Positions 12,098-28,169 of a stretch of 64,000 nucleotides of DNA are shown here, in pieces. The notes below the pieces were generated by a model. That model made no database searches and was not told the origin of the DNA. It saw nothing but the letters and a program-made list of their open reading frames with translations. Each line of letters starts with the position of its first letter. The stretch's first letter is position 1. Made by a program: the position numbers and the translations under genes. This DNA comes from Ananas comosus (lineage: Eukaryota > Streptophyta > Magnoliopsida > Poales > Bromeliaceae): contig NC_033622.1 in NCBI RefSeq assembly GCF_001540865.1, forward strand, positions 16,000,647-16,064,646, written 5' to 3'.

Positions 12098-12100
<3 letters not shown>

Positions 12101-12140
<40 letters not shown>

Positions 12141-13424
12141 TAGAATCTTTGGATTCTTCATAGGGTTCGGCGGGAACGATGCGTTGTTTCGCGAGTCGGA
12201 GATAGTGGAATTGGGAATTTTGAAACGTAGTGATGATCCATGCGAAATCATTGCATCGACGCTACTTGTCCCGTATATTTGTTTTCTTGATCTGTTTTGG
12301 CTCGGAAAAGCTTTGATCTTGTGTTAGATTTTTGAACAAAAATTGTATCTTGATCGCTTCGTCCATAAGATTTTAGGGTTTGCGTCAACGCGCTGCTGCT
12401 CTCTAGGGTTTTATCGCTGTATGGTATCGTGGTTTAGATTAACCAATCCCTCTGGAGTTATTTCTGATGAAGAAGAGGGAGCAGAAGAAGCCTAAGCTAC
12501 TTTTTAGATGTGTTTGGGCAGAGTTTTATTTTGTTCATCTTGTTACTATCGTGGGGAAAATTTTGTTAACAATGGTGGTTGAAGCAAAAATTAGAAGTTT
12601 TGTTTATTGCCAAGGTGGTCTGTTCCTTTTCCTTTCCGGGTCTATTTCTATCTTGTCGAATGATCTGTTTTTGATATTGATGTATCGCTGCGTCATAACA
12701 TTTATGAGCATTTCATCTTGCGGTTTAGAGGATTATTCCTTGGAAATTTTGCAGACAACGCAATCTTGCAATTGCTATTCCTGTATGTAAGGATTGCTAA
12801 AACTAGCATATGTTCTTGTTTTTATTCTCAGATAAGAAGAAACTTGTCATTACAGATTAGTGCTTATCAAATTTTGTGATGCAATAATCAAGTGCTTATC
12901 TTGCTAAAAGTTGCCCTCAAGATCAATTTGGACATTGGGATTGCTCAAAATAATGTAACAACATTTAGAGTGTGAAGGATTTGCTTCTTTTTTTCCCCCC
13001 CTTCAAAATTCAAGCAGTAATAGAGAGTTGCGACCTTCAGTTAGGTCGAAAGTCGATGTATAACTCATATTTGCTTCAGAGGGGTTGGACAAGTTGTAGA
13101 GGCTTGTAGCTAAACTAAGGTCTTACACTTTCATGTGAAGACCTTTGATTTCTGTCTTGCTAGTTCACTACATGAATTTCTAATGGGTTCTCTCCCTGTT
13201 TGTTCTATCGGATACACCTACTTGCTTCCAAATGAATATAATATAAAGCAATCATCCATTATGTAGAAAGTCTTGCCATTTTATGTCAATAAATGTTGTT
13301 CAATTTCAGAAATTCCTTGTGTTTAGGTCTTAGAAGAGGCAAGTTATTCTCCAAATCGAACTACAATGGTTGGTTCTTCTTCTCTAATTGCAGGTATGGA
13401 TTGTCTTCATGATTGGAGAATATC
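12101..13424 (+). other. Probable 5' untranslated exon and leader intron of the CBL gene
   Basis: A TATA-like ATATATAAAC at about 11930-11939 precedes an 18-unit (CT)n tract (12101-12136), a common 5'-leader feature of plant genes. The region then lacks a long sensible frame. A splice acceptor TTGCAG|G ends at 13393, and 31 nt of leader (13394-13424) lie before the CBL ATG. The first exon is therefore probably non-coding, somewhere in 12.1-12.5 kb, spliced across a leader intron of about 1 kb. I cannot fix the donor. A 107-codon frame at 12467 is in this presumed intron and has no recognisable product. Confidence 0.5.
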
Positions 13425-17259
<3,835 letters not shown>

Positions 17260-18203
17260 GGTTTCGTTCTATGCATCTTCAAAACCAGCAGATATGTTCA
17301 TAAATCATTTGTTAAGCTAGTTTGGTTTTGACATCGCCAGAACATCACAGTGCACAGAGGAATATTCTCTTCTTTATTTTATATTTCAGTGACCTTACTG
17401 TATTTATTTTCATCTGAGGGGGATATTTAATTCCGCGACATTCGGCATGATGTTTAGTTATTATTGTCATTTATCTTTTTTCAGCTTGGAAGTTCTGAAT
17501 TGTGTATAAATTTGAAATACTTTGGTGGTTCGGTATCGGTATCATTAAGCAAAGCAAGAGTACGGGGTTGGTCTTCTATCTGTTCTGTAAAACTTCCTAA
17601 GCAAAACTTAAGCCTGATCTGTCCAAATTTTCCTTTCTTTGATTGATTCAACCGGTTCGATCAATTTGGACTGAACTTGGGTCTGAAAATTATTTACACT
17701 TTTCCGGTCCGGGCTTTGTGGAAGATTCATCACTGTATTTATGCTCCAGTGTTGTTGCTGCTTAAGTAAATGTTGTTTCTTGCTTCTTCTCTACCAGATA
17801 CATAGCATTGTATTATTATTTTTTATTTATTTATTATGTAAAAGCCCATCAAATTTTGTTAAAAATAACTATTTCTGCTAATAAAGTTGTGCTGTGAAAT
17901 AGAGCGCCTAAATGATTCCAAGAAAACAAAATAAAAATAAAATACCAGTGATTGATTTTGATCTTTAATTTTTCTTGAGAGCTCCACCACCTAACACCAT
18001 ATTGTAGAAATACAAATCAAATTCTGAAAAAACTTAGAACAATTATCAAAAATTTATTTTGGGGACCAACTTCATAGGGACATTTACTTTGGAGGGGTCT
18101 CTAGTCATTTATTCACCTACTAAAGAGTAATAAAAAGACCCTGAACGAATCCTTCTCTCCCCCTTCCCCTTCCCCTTCCTCCTCCCGCAGATCGTCATTA
18201 AAG

Positions 18204-18237
<34 letters not shown>

Positions 18238-18306
18238 CCGCAGTTACCTCTCCCAGGCCATCTCCATCTCCTTATCCTCTTCTCCCCCTCCGATCGCCAT
18301 TAAGCG
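17260..18306 (+). other. CBL 3' region and SFT2-like gene promoter
   Basis: After the CBL stop, AT-rich 3' untranslated sequence continues to an AATAAA signal at 17880-17885. From about 18140 the sequence turns pyrimidine-rich (CCCTTCC repeats) and then (GA)n at 18207-18235, followed by a C/T-rich leader to the SFT2-like ATG. A 60-codon frame at 17464 is in the CBL 3' region and is not credible. Confidence 0.6.
18207..18235. repeat. (GA)n microsatellite in the SFT2-like leader
   Basis: About 14 GA units lie 70 bp before the start codon. GA/CT tracts in leaders can bind BPC-type GAGA-binding proteins in plants; that role here is inference. Confidence 0.8.
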
Positions 18307-21300
18307 ATGCAGAAGACGGCGCAAGCGTGGTTCGTGGGGGGCCCGAGCGGCGGCGAGCTACCGAAGTCGTCGTCGTCGTCCTCCTCCTCCTCCCTCCTCG
18401 CCGATTGGAACTCGTACGCCGCGTCCAAATCCGCCGAGGAGGCCGCCTCGTCCTCCGCTCTAGGGTTCGACATCGAGGCCGCCGTGCGCACCGCCAACGA
18501 CAAGGTCTCCGGGACGTTCAACGTGTAAGAACAATCTCTTTAGGTTTTAATCTCGTTGTTTCCCATTGCGATTTGCGATCTTCATTGTTGCTCTTTGTCG
18601 GATCTGAAGTGCTCGGAAACTTTTTGGACTAGATCGGCACTGTGCGGATGCTGGAATGGCCGTGCGGAGGGGTATTATTTGAGAAGATAAACTTAATTAG
18701 GGTATTTGTGGGAATTATTATACCAACTAGTGTAGCATTAGGTTAATTTTTTGGGATGGGATACGTGTTGTTTTTTGTCTAGAAATGCTACTGGATGATT
18801 GGAAACAAGGATTTATCAACAGATCCCTTCGCGGCTAAAAGATAAGCAATTAACTTTGTGCTATCGCAGATGTAACTTTGTACACACTAATGAAGGATAG
18901 AGGAGACTACGTAGTCTATGTTCCTGAGTTGCACCCCATTGCTTGAGGCCACAGGAGTTGAATTTAGAGTTAAAAATACCGCCTTTTACTGGTTTGGCAA
19001 GAATCATCAGATTTCAGTGATCTTGGGAGTGCAGTATAATCGTTATTTTGTTTAACTGTGATTTCTGTAATGGAAAGAGTGCAAAGAGAAGGGTTATAAT
19101 GTACAGAAAGAAAGAAAGAAAGAAAGAAAGAAGAATATAGAGAAGAGAAACGAATCAAAGCTAGAGGAAGGAGATTGGACAATTTATTTTAACCTTCTTT
19201 CAGCAGACAATTTGCATTCATTGGCATCAATTGACCATTTGTATAAACTTTTATCAAGACTAAGTATTAAGTCCATTTACAGCTTTCCTATATTAACTTT
19301 GGTTGCTCAATACGTCAGAGAACACGTCTTATTTGTGCATCGTACTTCCATAAGTCAGTTTGAATTACTTTGCTGTTATGAAAACATGTATTTATTTTTA
19401 TGAAAGTATCATAGTATACTTGAAAACGAAGATGTTAGACCTTTGTTTGGGGGATTACTTTGCTTATAGGAAAGCTTCTTTTTTTTTTCTTTGTAAAACT
19501 ACTAGCATTTATGTTGTCTTTCTTTATCCGCACAACGTTAGTAGTGGTGTGGACTTTCATGGCAAGTACATGGCTCTTCATTTTTCATTCTTTAGTATTT
19601 GAAATTTATTGATTAAACTGCTTTTCAGAAACAGAAAAAAAAACTATATAGTTCCTGTACTATTATTAAACTTTTGTACTGTCGGAACATTACCAGGGTA
19701 TCTAAGGGTGTGAGGGAATTGCCAGGGAGCTTTCAGACTGCCACTAGCAGTGTGCCTTCCGGAAAGGCGCTCATGTACTTTGGTCTTCTCCTTGCCAGCG
19801 GCGTATTCTTTATTTTTGTGGCATTCTTCATGTTTCTTCCAGTCATGGTGCTAATGCCTCAGAAATTTGCAATATGCTTCACTCTTGGTTGTGCCTTTAT
19901 TATTGGATCATTCTTTGCTCTAAAAGGCCCTAAGAATCAACTGGCTCACATGTCCTCCAAAGAGGTATGGCTCCAAATTATGTATCTTCTTTATTCATTT
20001 AGTTTTCATTCTTACGGAAGCTGCAACAATTTTATATTTTCTCTATTTATATCCGAACAGTGGACTTCACAGAGCCGGCATAAATGGCGTGGATAAGTTT
20101 TGTTCAATCTAGTTTCTTATTTGACGTGAAAAATATTATGGCTTTGCCATGTAATAAATCTGCTGAGTTGTCTTTCTCTATTTGTACTTTTCTCAAAGTC
20201 GTTTTCATCTATATAACACCTAGTGAGATATATCACATGTTGTGAGCTTAACTTCTTAAATCTGCTAAAATTCACGTCCTTTTTTAATATCAGGAATGGG
20301 TATTTCATTGCTGAAAAAATAAGAACATATTTATTATTATCCAGTGAAACCTCCTGCCCTAGGATTCTACTAAAGCTGTTATTCTCATGTATTTGCTGCT
20401 ATTAATATTATTTGAAAATGTTTTCATCAAACTGCTGAATTTGTGACCTTTTACATCTGGCACTTAGCACTCGCGTATGATCTAGTCTGGCATAGGTTCT
20501 TCAAATCATCCCAAAAGTTAATATACTTCACAAAGTGCAAATTAGTTTCCTTTCAAGTTGACCTGAACTTCTACACCGACTGGAATGAAAATTAAATACA
20601 ATTACCATCCTTCTGGATTTGCCTATGGGAGTTCTCAAAGAAGATCGTCTTTTTTGTGAATATTAGAATTGCATTAAATAAAAATTGGCTTGTCGTTCCT
20701 GCTTTACTCAGATGGTCAAGTTGCTTTCTCTTTGTTCACCTTCACGTGTTCTTCAGATGACCTTATGAAATAACTGTTAAATTTTATTTTGCCTGTCTAA
20801 ACTATTTTTTTACATTGCACAGTTGATATGTATCATGTTACTTACTAACATATCCATTTCTACTGCAGAGACTCCCTTTTACATTGGGCTTCATTGGCAG
20901 TATGGTCGGTACTATCTATGTTTCAATGGTGCTTCATAGTTACATTCTCTCCGTGCTCTTCTCTGCTGTCCAGGTATCAAAATCCTTGCATCACATGTTT
21001 ACCATTTTCCTCCCCTTTTATCCTTGAATTTCTTAGAATTTCTTAGATACTCCATCACAAAATGTACCATGGTGCATACGTGCACTATATTCAGGTTTAT
21101 AAAATGAGCAATATGGTGCTGGAAATTATTAGAGAAGGAATAATCTGGCTATTGAAAATGACTTAATAAAGTTGAAAATTTGTTGCTGATCTTATGTGAA
21201 CCCTGTAAATACTAAATAGTGTTATTATATTCTTGGCCAAAGTATATTTAGTTAGTATATTCAGATAGAAGAGGGACTAGCTTAATTAGGATATATTAGT

Positions 21301-21938
21301 GGTTTCAGTTCAAACTTAAAACTTGACAAGATTAATCCTTCCTTTGGATAAAAGGTTAGGTTGGATGTGACTGAGGGCTTTGTTGTTGTAATCGTTGTGT
21401 TGTGGGAGGTTAAGCAATATTTAGTGGATTGGATTGAATCTATGGCCAAATGCTAGTTGTCCTATTCTCCAATCGGCTTATGAAGTAAAATTTATGTAGT
21501 CGAAGGCCTCCATTGTAATTATGAGCCAACATGGGCCATCAAACTTGAGGTTGTCTCTAGGATCATAATAAAAATATCTAGAACACTTGCCCTTTTTTGT
21601 AGTAGCATTTTTTGTTTCTTGTTTAGTATAAAGTAAGAGGATTTGTTTTCTGTTTTAAAGCTACAGTGCAACCCTGAGATAGTTTGATGCTCTTGTTTCT
21701 TCGTTGATTTGTATCCTAGGTTCTAAATCCAGCAACCCACTCATGTGACTGGCAAATTTTTAACTGCAACAGTTGATATATATGCAGTATTATTTAAATT
21801 AGTTATTTTTCCCCCTCCCCCTTTTAGGTTCTTGCACTCACCTATTATGCCATCTCATATTTCCCTGGAGGATCCACTGGACTGAAGTTTCTCTTGTCGA
21901 CCCTCACATCTTCTCTACTAAAATGTTTTGGCAGGTGA
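18307..21938 (+). CDS. SFT2-like vesicle transport membrane protein
   Basis: Exons 18307-18524, 19697-19964, 20869-20973, 21828-21938 give 233 aa. SFT2 proteins are small Golgi membrane proteins; the yeast founder works with the t-SNARE Sed5 in fusion of endosome-derived vesicles with the Golgi. The N-terminal 70 residues are soluble, begin MQKTAQAWF, carry a Ser run (21-29) encoded by TCG/TCC repeats, then SLLADWNSYA, a conserved plant SFT2 motif. Four hydrophobic segments follow at roughly 99-120, 130-148, 166-195 and 197-212, with YFPGGSTG near the end and the typical CFGR terminus. All phases agree. The Ser-rich stretch makes the N-terminus slightly longer than in Arabidopsis relatives. 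It lies between a CBL and an RGI-type receptor kinase, as in Arabidopsis. Confidence 0.93.
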
Positions 21939-24900
21939 TACCAGTGTTCATTGATTTACAGCGTCAAATGCTTGTAACCTAGCTTTTAAACCTGTTTCTG
22001 GACACAATCATATAATAGAATATTTCTGTGTAATAGTGTTTGTTTTTCTTTTTCAGTGCTAAAAATATTGACTTTTGTTTCAAGAATAGCCTGCTTGTTC
22101 ACGGTCATTAAATGATGATTCTTGTTGGCATAACGAGTTCAGGTTGTTCAGTTATATCAAGGATACTGGGGCAGGATAATGAAGTTGATTTCATTATTTT
22201 AAAATGTTGATACCCAAAGGTCACCTTTGCGGCAGCATTGATATATCGAGGATATCGGGGTATGAATTGCAACCTTGTCCACCTAAAGTCCTGATAGGCC
22301 CGTCACGTATTTTGTGTTTCTTTGCGCTGTAGGATAGGATAAAGGTATGGGAACTGAACATGTCTCTCACAGCCCACAACGCATTGAGTTCACAGATAGG
22401 TGCATAGTCAAGAGAGAGATTGTGCGATTGCTGGTTGAATACATGGGTTGAGTTAGGTACAGTGAAATATATGGTTAAAACATGTGTGATATACTCAAGG
22501 AGTTTGACATGACGAAGTCAAAAAAGAAAAATGTGAGATATCAATAATCATCTAATTTCAGTAAGAATAAAACCTTGAGGCAATCAGGAAGGAAGGAAGG
22601 TTTCCTATAGATTTGAAGTTGGGCATATTATCCCATATAGCTAAAGTTTGATGACTTAGTATGTATAGAATCATGGGTATAAATTCTATTCTTATAAATT
22701 CACAATGAAGTTCAATACAATGGTTTTTTAGGACCATTGTTAAAAGCAGTTGTTTGGGATCCTTATTGTTACCAATAAGACTTATGTTTGAATCCTAACT
22801 GTATGTGTAGTGACCTAAGGGCATATTAGAAAAGTGTTTATTAAATCAGATTAAATTTTTTGTGAAACACGATTGGCAATGGTTGAGATGCCTAGCTTCT
22901 AAAGCTCCTTCTCTAATCTGAGCAACAACAGTGTCATGTAGCTAGCAAAATTAAAAAACACCAAGAAATGGTGTTTTGGGTGCAAGATCAGAACATTACA
23001 TTTAAAACTGCTGCTGCATAGAAAATCTGTTTGAAATGTTTGAATGATAATGTTTTAATGCATATTCACATAACTATGGTCAAATCAAGTATTACTCCTA
23101 CGGAAGCTATAGCTAGGCCTAAGAGGCTCTTAGATGAGCAGCTTATAATTAGTATTCTTCTTTCGTTCGGAGTTCTTTTAGCACTTTATATCATAATTCT
23201 ATAATTACTGAATTCAAATTCTTGATGGGCCTTTTCCAAAGATGACACTCTTAAAACAATTAAGAACCGAGCTTAATCAGTGAACCTGTTTAAGCAAGCT
23301 TGTTATAAAATTTTTTTTTAATGCCTTTTCTATGCTAACTAACTGCCCTAGGAGTCAACCACAGGATAATTTAAGTTAGCAAAATTAGATCCACGCTTTC
23401 ATCTACTTCAAGGTTCCATGGGTTCCGAGTGTGAGTAAAACCTCTTACCAGAATAACCATTCAAAATGTTTCTCATCCTCAACTTCGCTTCACAAAAGCA
23501 CAATTTAGCTAGAAACTTGACTTCAATATTTTTTCCAGCAGAGATTAGAGCAACTGATACCCTATTTGCCTAATGAATATAATCCAAGTGGCCTGCCGAC
23601 ACTTGGCTAAATCTGGCACCAACTCTATTCTTAATTGCTTCGATTGCTCTTTGCATCTTTGACTAGGAAAATTCCAATACATGTACATGATATATAAAAA
23701 TGCTGAACTCATCGACGAAACATTACTGTTGTTAATACTACATTAGAGCCAAAACTTCGCCCTCACACGGCCGGTCTTTAGTCAAACTCACAGTACTTTA
23801 TTTAGATCAAGAACCTCTTATATTGATTCAATCATATAGTTGGTAGCCTAACTCTTCTCTTGGTATCTTTTATTCTTTTTATATTGATGTATTTACGTGC
23901 TTATGTATGTTCTTAATGTATTATTGTTGAAAGCAATAACTTACTATTAGCAAGTGGACGTTCCAAATTAGATTAATGCAAAGTGTAGCTCATATTGTGT
24001 AGAATAGAACTTAAAATACAGTAATGAGTTTTTAGTAACCCTACTCTCCATCCACCCACTATTCATAAAGCCTAAAGACATAAAGATACAGATGGTGGGG
24101 GGGGGGATTAAGACAACAAAATCCTGAAATCAGGGAGATTATGATCTTAATCCTCTAGGCTTGCTGATAAGGAGACAATGAATTGACTTGAATGGGGTAA
24201 CCCCGGCAACTTCATACTAATTTAATACTTAATAAAACATCACTGAGGAAAAGAGAGATATGGCCATAAATGGAGTATAAAAATGTGACCATAAAAGGGA
24301 AGTGACATGGATGGGTCCTCAGCATATAATCTGAAGTGGTAGACAAATTAGCTTTTAACAAAAGTTTGTAGGAAAAATCGGAGAGTAGTGCCCAGAAAGA
24401 GGCCAAAAAATTTAACCTTTTTATGTGTTATCGTGAAATTTACCGTCATCGATTTGATGTTGTTGAAAATTGCAGTGTCCATGTTGAACATGTTTTTATT
24501 TGTTAATAAAGCATTTCCTCGTCATTGATTTGTGTTAGCAGTACCAGAGTCATCAAATGCAAATTTGCAGATTATATTTCTACTGATGTTTCATAGGGTG
24601 TATTTTTAATATTCTTGTTATATTTTTTTGTTTTTGTTTTTAAGAATCATTACAAGAAAACCTTCATATNGGGGGGGGGGGGGTGGACCCCGCGTGCCTC
24701 AATTTTCCTAGACGACCCACTATGATAACATGCTATAGGATTAAAGTAACGCACTACTAACTAAGTAGGCTCACATGTCGTATCCACGGGGCATGCGTAG
24801 AGATTTGTGGAATTTTTGACATCACATTATCATGTAGAGACCATTATGGATATTATAGATTGGATTAAACATTGCTAAGAGTTTTTCAGAACCATAAGCT

Positions 24901-27119
24901 TATTTCTTTCTGCTCTCCTCTGATGGGTCTTGCATTTTCTGATCTCCAGTATTCTAGCTTTCAAAGGTTTTTTCTTTTCTTTTCTTTTCTTTCTTTCTTT
25001 CTCTTTCGAGTATCGCCAACTTGGCTACCTCTATTCTGGACCTGCAGCGTCGTCTTTGCTTTACTAGTAGACTCAATAGTGGTACAAACATCTACCTTCT
25101 TAAGTATAGTTAGAAAATCTGGGTCGAACAGATGCACAGTTTCATGAACTCTGACCTCGTACCCTTCAAGCATAAATTCTAGTTTTGTGATCTCGCGAGT
25201 TCTCTCGCATTTTGCTGCAGAATTTTCCTCTCTCGCTCGATCCACCGTGCGCGTTCGGGGTGAAACAAACACTGCTTCAGAGTCATCCACATAGCCGGTA
25301 GGTTACATAATTTCACCATCCCCTGCTTGCAGTTTCTGAGCTCAGAAGATTCAGTAAGGAGTACTGCCACTGCTGTAATTCTTAGGAAGAAGTTGATCAT
25401 AGACTAGTATAATATTGGACGGCCCTGATCTTAGGAGATAACAAATGTTAGACCGTGTGATATAGATCTCACTTTCCTTTTTGATTCCCTCTCTCTTCAG
25501 CTCCCTCCGGTGTATGGCACGTGAAGAACAAAACGGACAACAAGAAAAATGCTCGTTCCTTTCCACTTCCATGTGCCCATCAACGGTCCTTGTTTCTCAC
25601 TTGTCCTCTCTAATTAAATTTTCTCTGCTTTGTTCAGTAATAATAGTCGAGAAATAAATTTTTTTTAAAAAATAAAATAAAACTCTTTGCTTTCAATCTT
25701 TCAAAGAAAAACTATTCGTAGATCAACTTGATGTTATAAAAGAAATTAAGCAACTTAAATTTTCGAATCATCGTAAACGCAACTGTAATGTAATTATTTG
25801 TGCGAGTTGTCCTAAAATGCTTTTTATTGTCAGAGAACTAAGGATGGAGAATAAGATGTAGAAGAACATGCATTACACCTTGACTAAGTACAAAACTAAT
25901 TAATCTTTTATTAAACCCACAATAACTTCCCCTTCTCAAGCATTTTTTCTTTTCTTTTTTTTTTGTTTTCTCAACTCTACTCTAGCTGCTTCATGTGGCC
26001 CATGTTGTTCTCACACTCTTCACTCTCCCCACTCCTCTCCTCTCCTCTCGATGGGATCCAAATCCTCTTTATTCCCATGATGTTTCCATCCCCATTACAT
26101 TAACCAATTAACCATGTGTGCCACCTAATGTGTCTCCAAAATTTTCCATCATCACCATGTGAAAGCATTTTGGCTCTAATCTCATGTTTTTTTAAGCTCA
26201 ATAAGTTAGAGATTACGGTTGCTTCATGTTACATTATTTGTTATTTGGTTGACATGATTGATTATCTCACCTGCATTTCTCAGTTAAATATTTAAGTCCA
26301 ACATTACTTGTTCCTACAGCTAATTATTAATATATATATATATATATATATGTAAATTTGATATATGTAAGATATCAAATTTGAACTTCAGGGATGGAGT
26401 GACTGGTTTATCTATTAGAATTTGAATTAAAGAATCACCTACTATGATACCATGTAAATTATAATATGTTATAAAATGTAAACTGTTACTTTTATTATAC
26501 CTCAAAACTCATCGAACAATCGACTCAATGGAAATTATTCCTTAACAATAATATGTATGTGATTTTACATTCAGTAGTTAATCATCAAGATCAAATTGAT
26601 TACTCACAATAATGACACTTAATTGAGCAATCGCATCAAAAACATTACATTATAAAAATTTACCGAAAATTATACATCATCAGGTTTCTTTCAAAAACCC
26701 ATAAAAGTTAGCTTACAAAGAAAGGCTATATATGTTCTAGCACATCAAATCTCCTAAACTTAAATTAGAATAAAAAAAAAAAAAGTAAAAATCACACAAA
26801 AGTGCCTCACTTCTTTTTAAGCGGGACTTGAGCAAGCATTCCTTAGTTTGTGTAATGGGGAGAGAACCCCACGAGGGCCTACCTGTCTAAGAAGAACTTT
26901 TTGGAGGGGGGGTTTTTCAAAAAAAAATTAACAAAGGAGGGGTCTTGACAATGTGAAAGGATTTTAAAAAAAGATAAAAGTTTAAAAATTAACAAAGGAG
27001 GCTCCATGTTATCCTTGTTGTCCCTTCCACTCAAAGACATGTACATGTTCTAAGTTATACTTTTGTATTATTATTACTTTCCAGCAATTTATCCCCCTCT
27101 AAACCACATGATCAAGATG

Positions 27120-27160
<41 letters not shown>

Positions 27161-28056
27161 TACTATTATTATTTAAGGATTATCACTAACCTTTCCGTCC
27201 TTTATTAGCATGTGCGCTTCACTGATTCCTCAACTATTTATTCATTTTCACTCGATCCTTTGTGTTAATTTACTTACTTGCAAGTACTTAGTCTATGTTA
27301 AATGCCAGTATTAATTCTTTTTGGTTCATATATTCCACAAATACTGTTATTTACTACGTACTCTCTTTAGAAGTCAAAAGAAATGTAATTAAGGAGATTC
27401 AGTTCCTTCGTACTTAATTCTTTTGCCCTAACTATATATTAAAAATTTTGAGAGAACAGTTCACCAGGAAAAAAAAAAAAAAAAAATTACTATACAAGAT
27501 AGCAGAAAGGAATATCAACAGAGTTGATTTTATAATAAATCAGGAACATCACTAAAGAGCACAATTTATAATGAACAAGAAAAGGCCAGGGGAGAGAAAG
27601 AGAGAGAGAGAGGGATTTCACTTCCAATGGCCCAAAAAAAAAAAAAAATCCATGAAAACACCATGTATTAGCATTTAGCAAGTTACTCAACCAAGTATTA
27701 GGTGCTTAACCAAATTGCTTTTGTTAATTTATATGCAACAGGTAAAGAAGATTCACATATAATAACAGCAAGTAGCAACCATAACAATTAACAACCTTGG
27801 TAATAAATAAATATTAAGTTAAGAGAAATGATAAAACCCCACCTTCCTCTCAGTTTCTCTTGCAGGTTTAAATTATCCAAATCCCACCAAAATTTCCCCT
27901 CCCCACCACTTCACCTTTCCACCACTCCATACAAAACTCCAAAACCCAATTTCACTAAACAAAAAACCTATTATTAAAACCAATACCCATAACCCATCTA
28001 AATCCATCCCATAATCAGAAACACCACCAACTATATCAAAATTTAAAACAATTAAT
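21939..28056. other. 6-kb intergenic region, no gene supported
   Basis: Mostly AT-rich sequence. It includes an N followed by a 13-G run at 24670-24683, a C/T-rich patch with a minus-strand 109-codon frame at 24961-25290 that I cannot assign, a (TTA)n microsatellite at 27118-27160, and purine tracts near 27590-27615. No RNA gene, transposon terminus or conserved protein was recognised. The last 200 bp before 28057 are C/A-rich and are probably the promoter of the receptor kinase. Confidence 0.5.
27118..27160. repeat. (TTA)n microsatellite
   Basis: About 14 near-perfect TTA units in intergenic DNA. Confidence 0.9.
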
Positions 28057-28152
28057 ATGGATCCAGATCTCTACCTTTTCTCCTATAAACAAAACATGGG
28101 GTTTCCCCCCTCTTCTTCAGTCCCAACACAAACACACACACACACATACTAA
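28057..28152 (+). promoter_or_regulatory. Possible upstream ORF before the receptor-kinase start
   Basis: An ATG at 28057 opens a 31-codon frame (a second in-frame ATG is at 28096) that ends TAA at 28150-28152, 17 nt before the main ATG. The 3' part is a (CA)n tract encoding Thr-His repeats. If transcription starts upstream of 28057 it could reduce translation of the receptor. A TATA-like CTATAAAC at 28083-28090 would instead place the cap site downstream of both ATGs, so the uORF may be untranscribed. Confidence 0.3.
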
Positions 28153-28169
28153 CACACACACCATCTCCA

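Noticed and set aside
12467..12790. 107-codon plus-strand frame upstream of the CBL coding exons
   Set aside because: It lies in the presumed leader intron, has low similarity to anything I know, and the composition looks like intron sequence.
24961..25290. 109-codon minus-strand frame in the SFT2-RLK spacer
   Set aside because: No domain recognised, a Lys/Arg-rich end encoded by a simple CTTTT repeat, and no splice partners. It could be a transposon fragment but I cannot support it.
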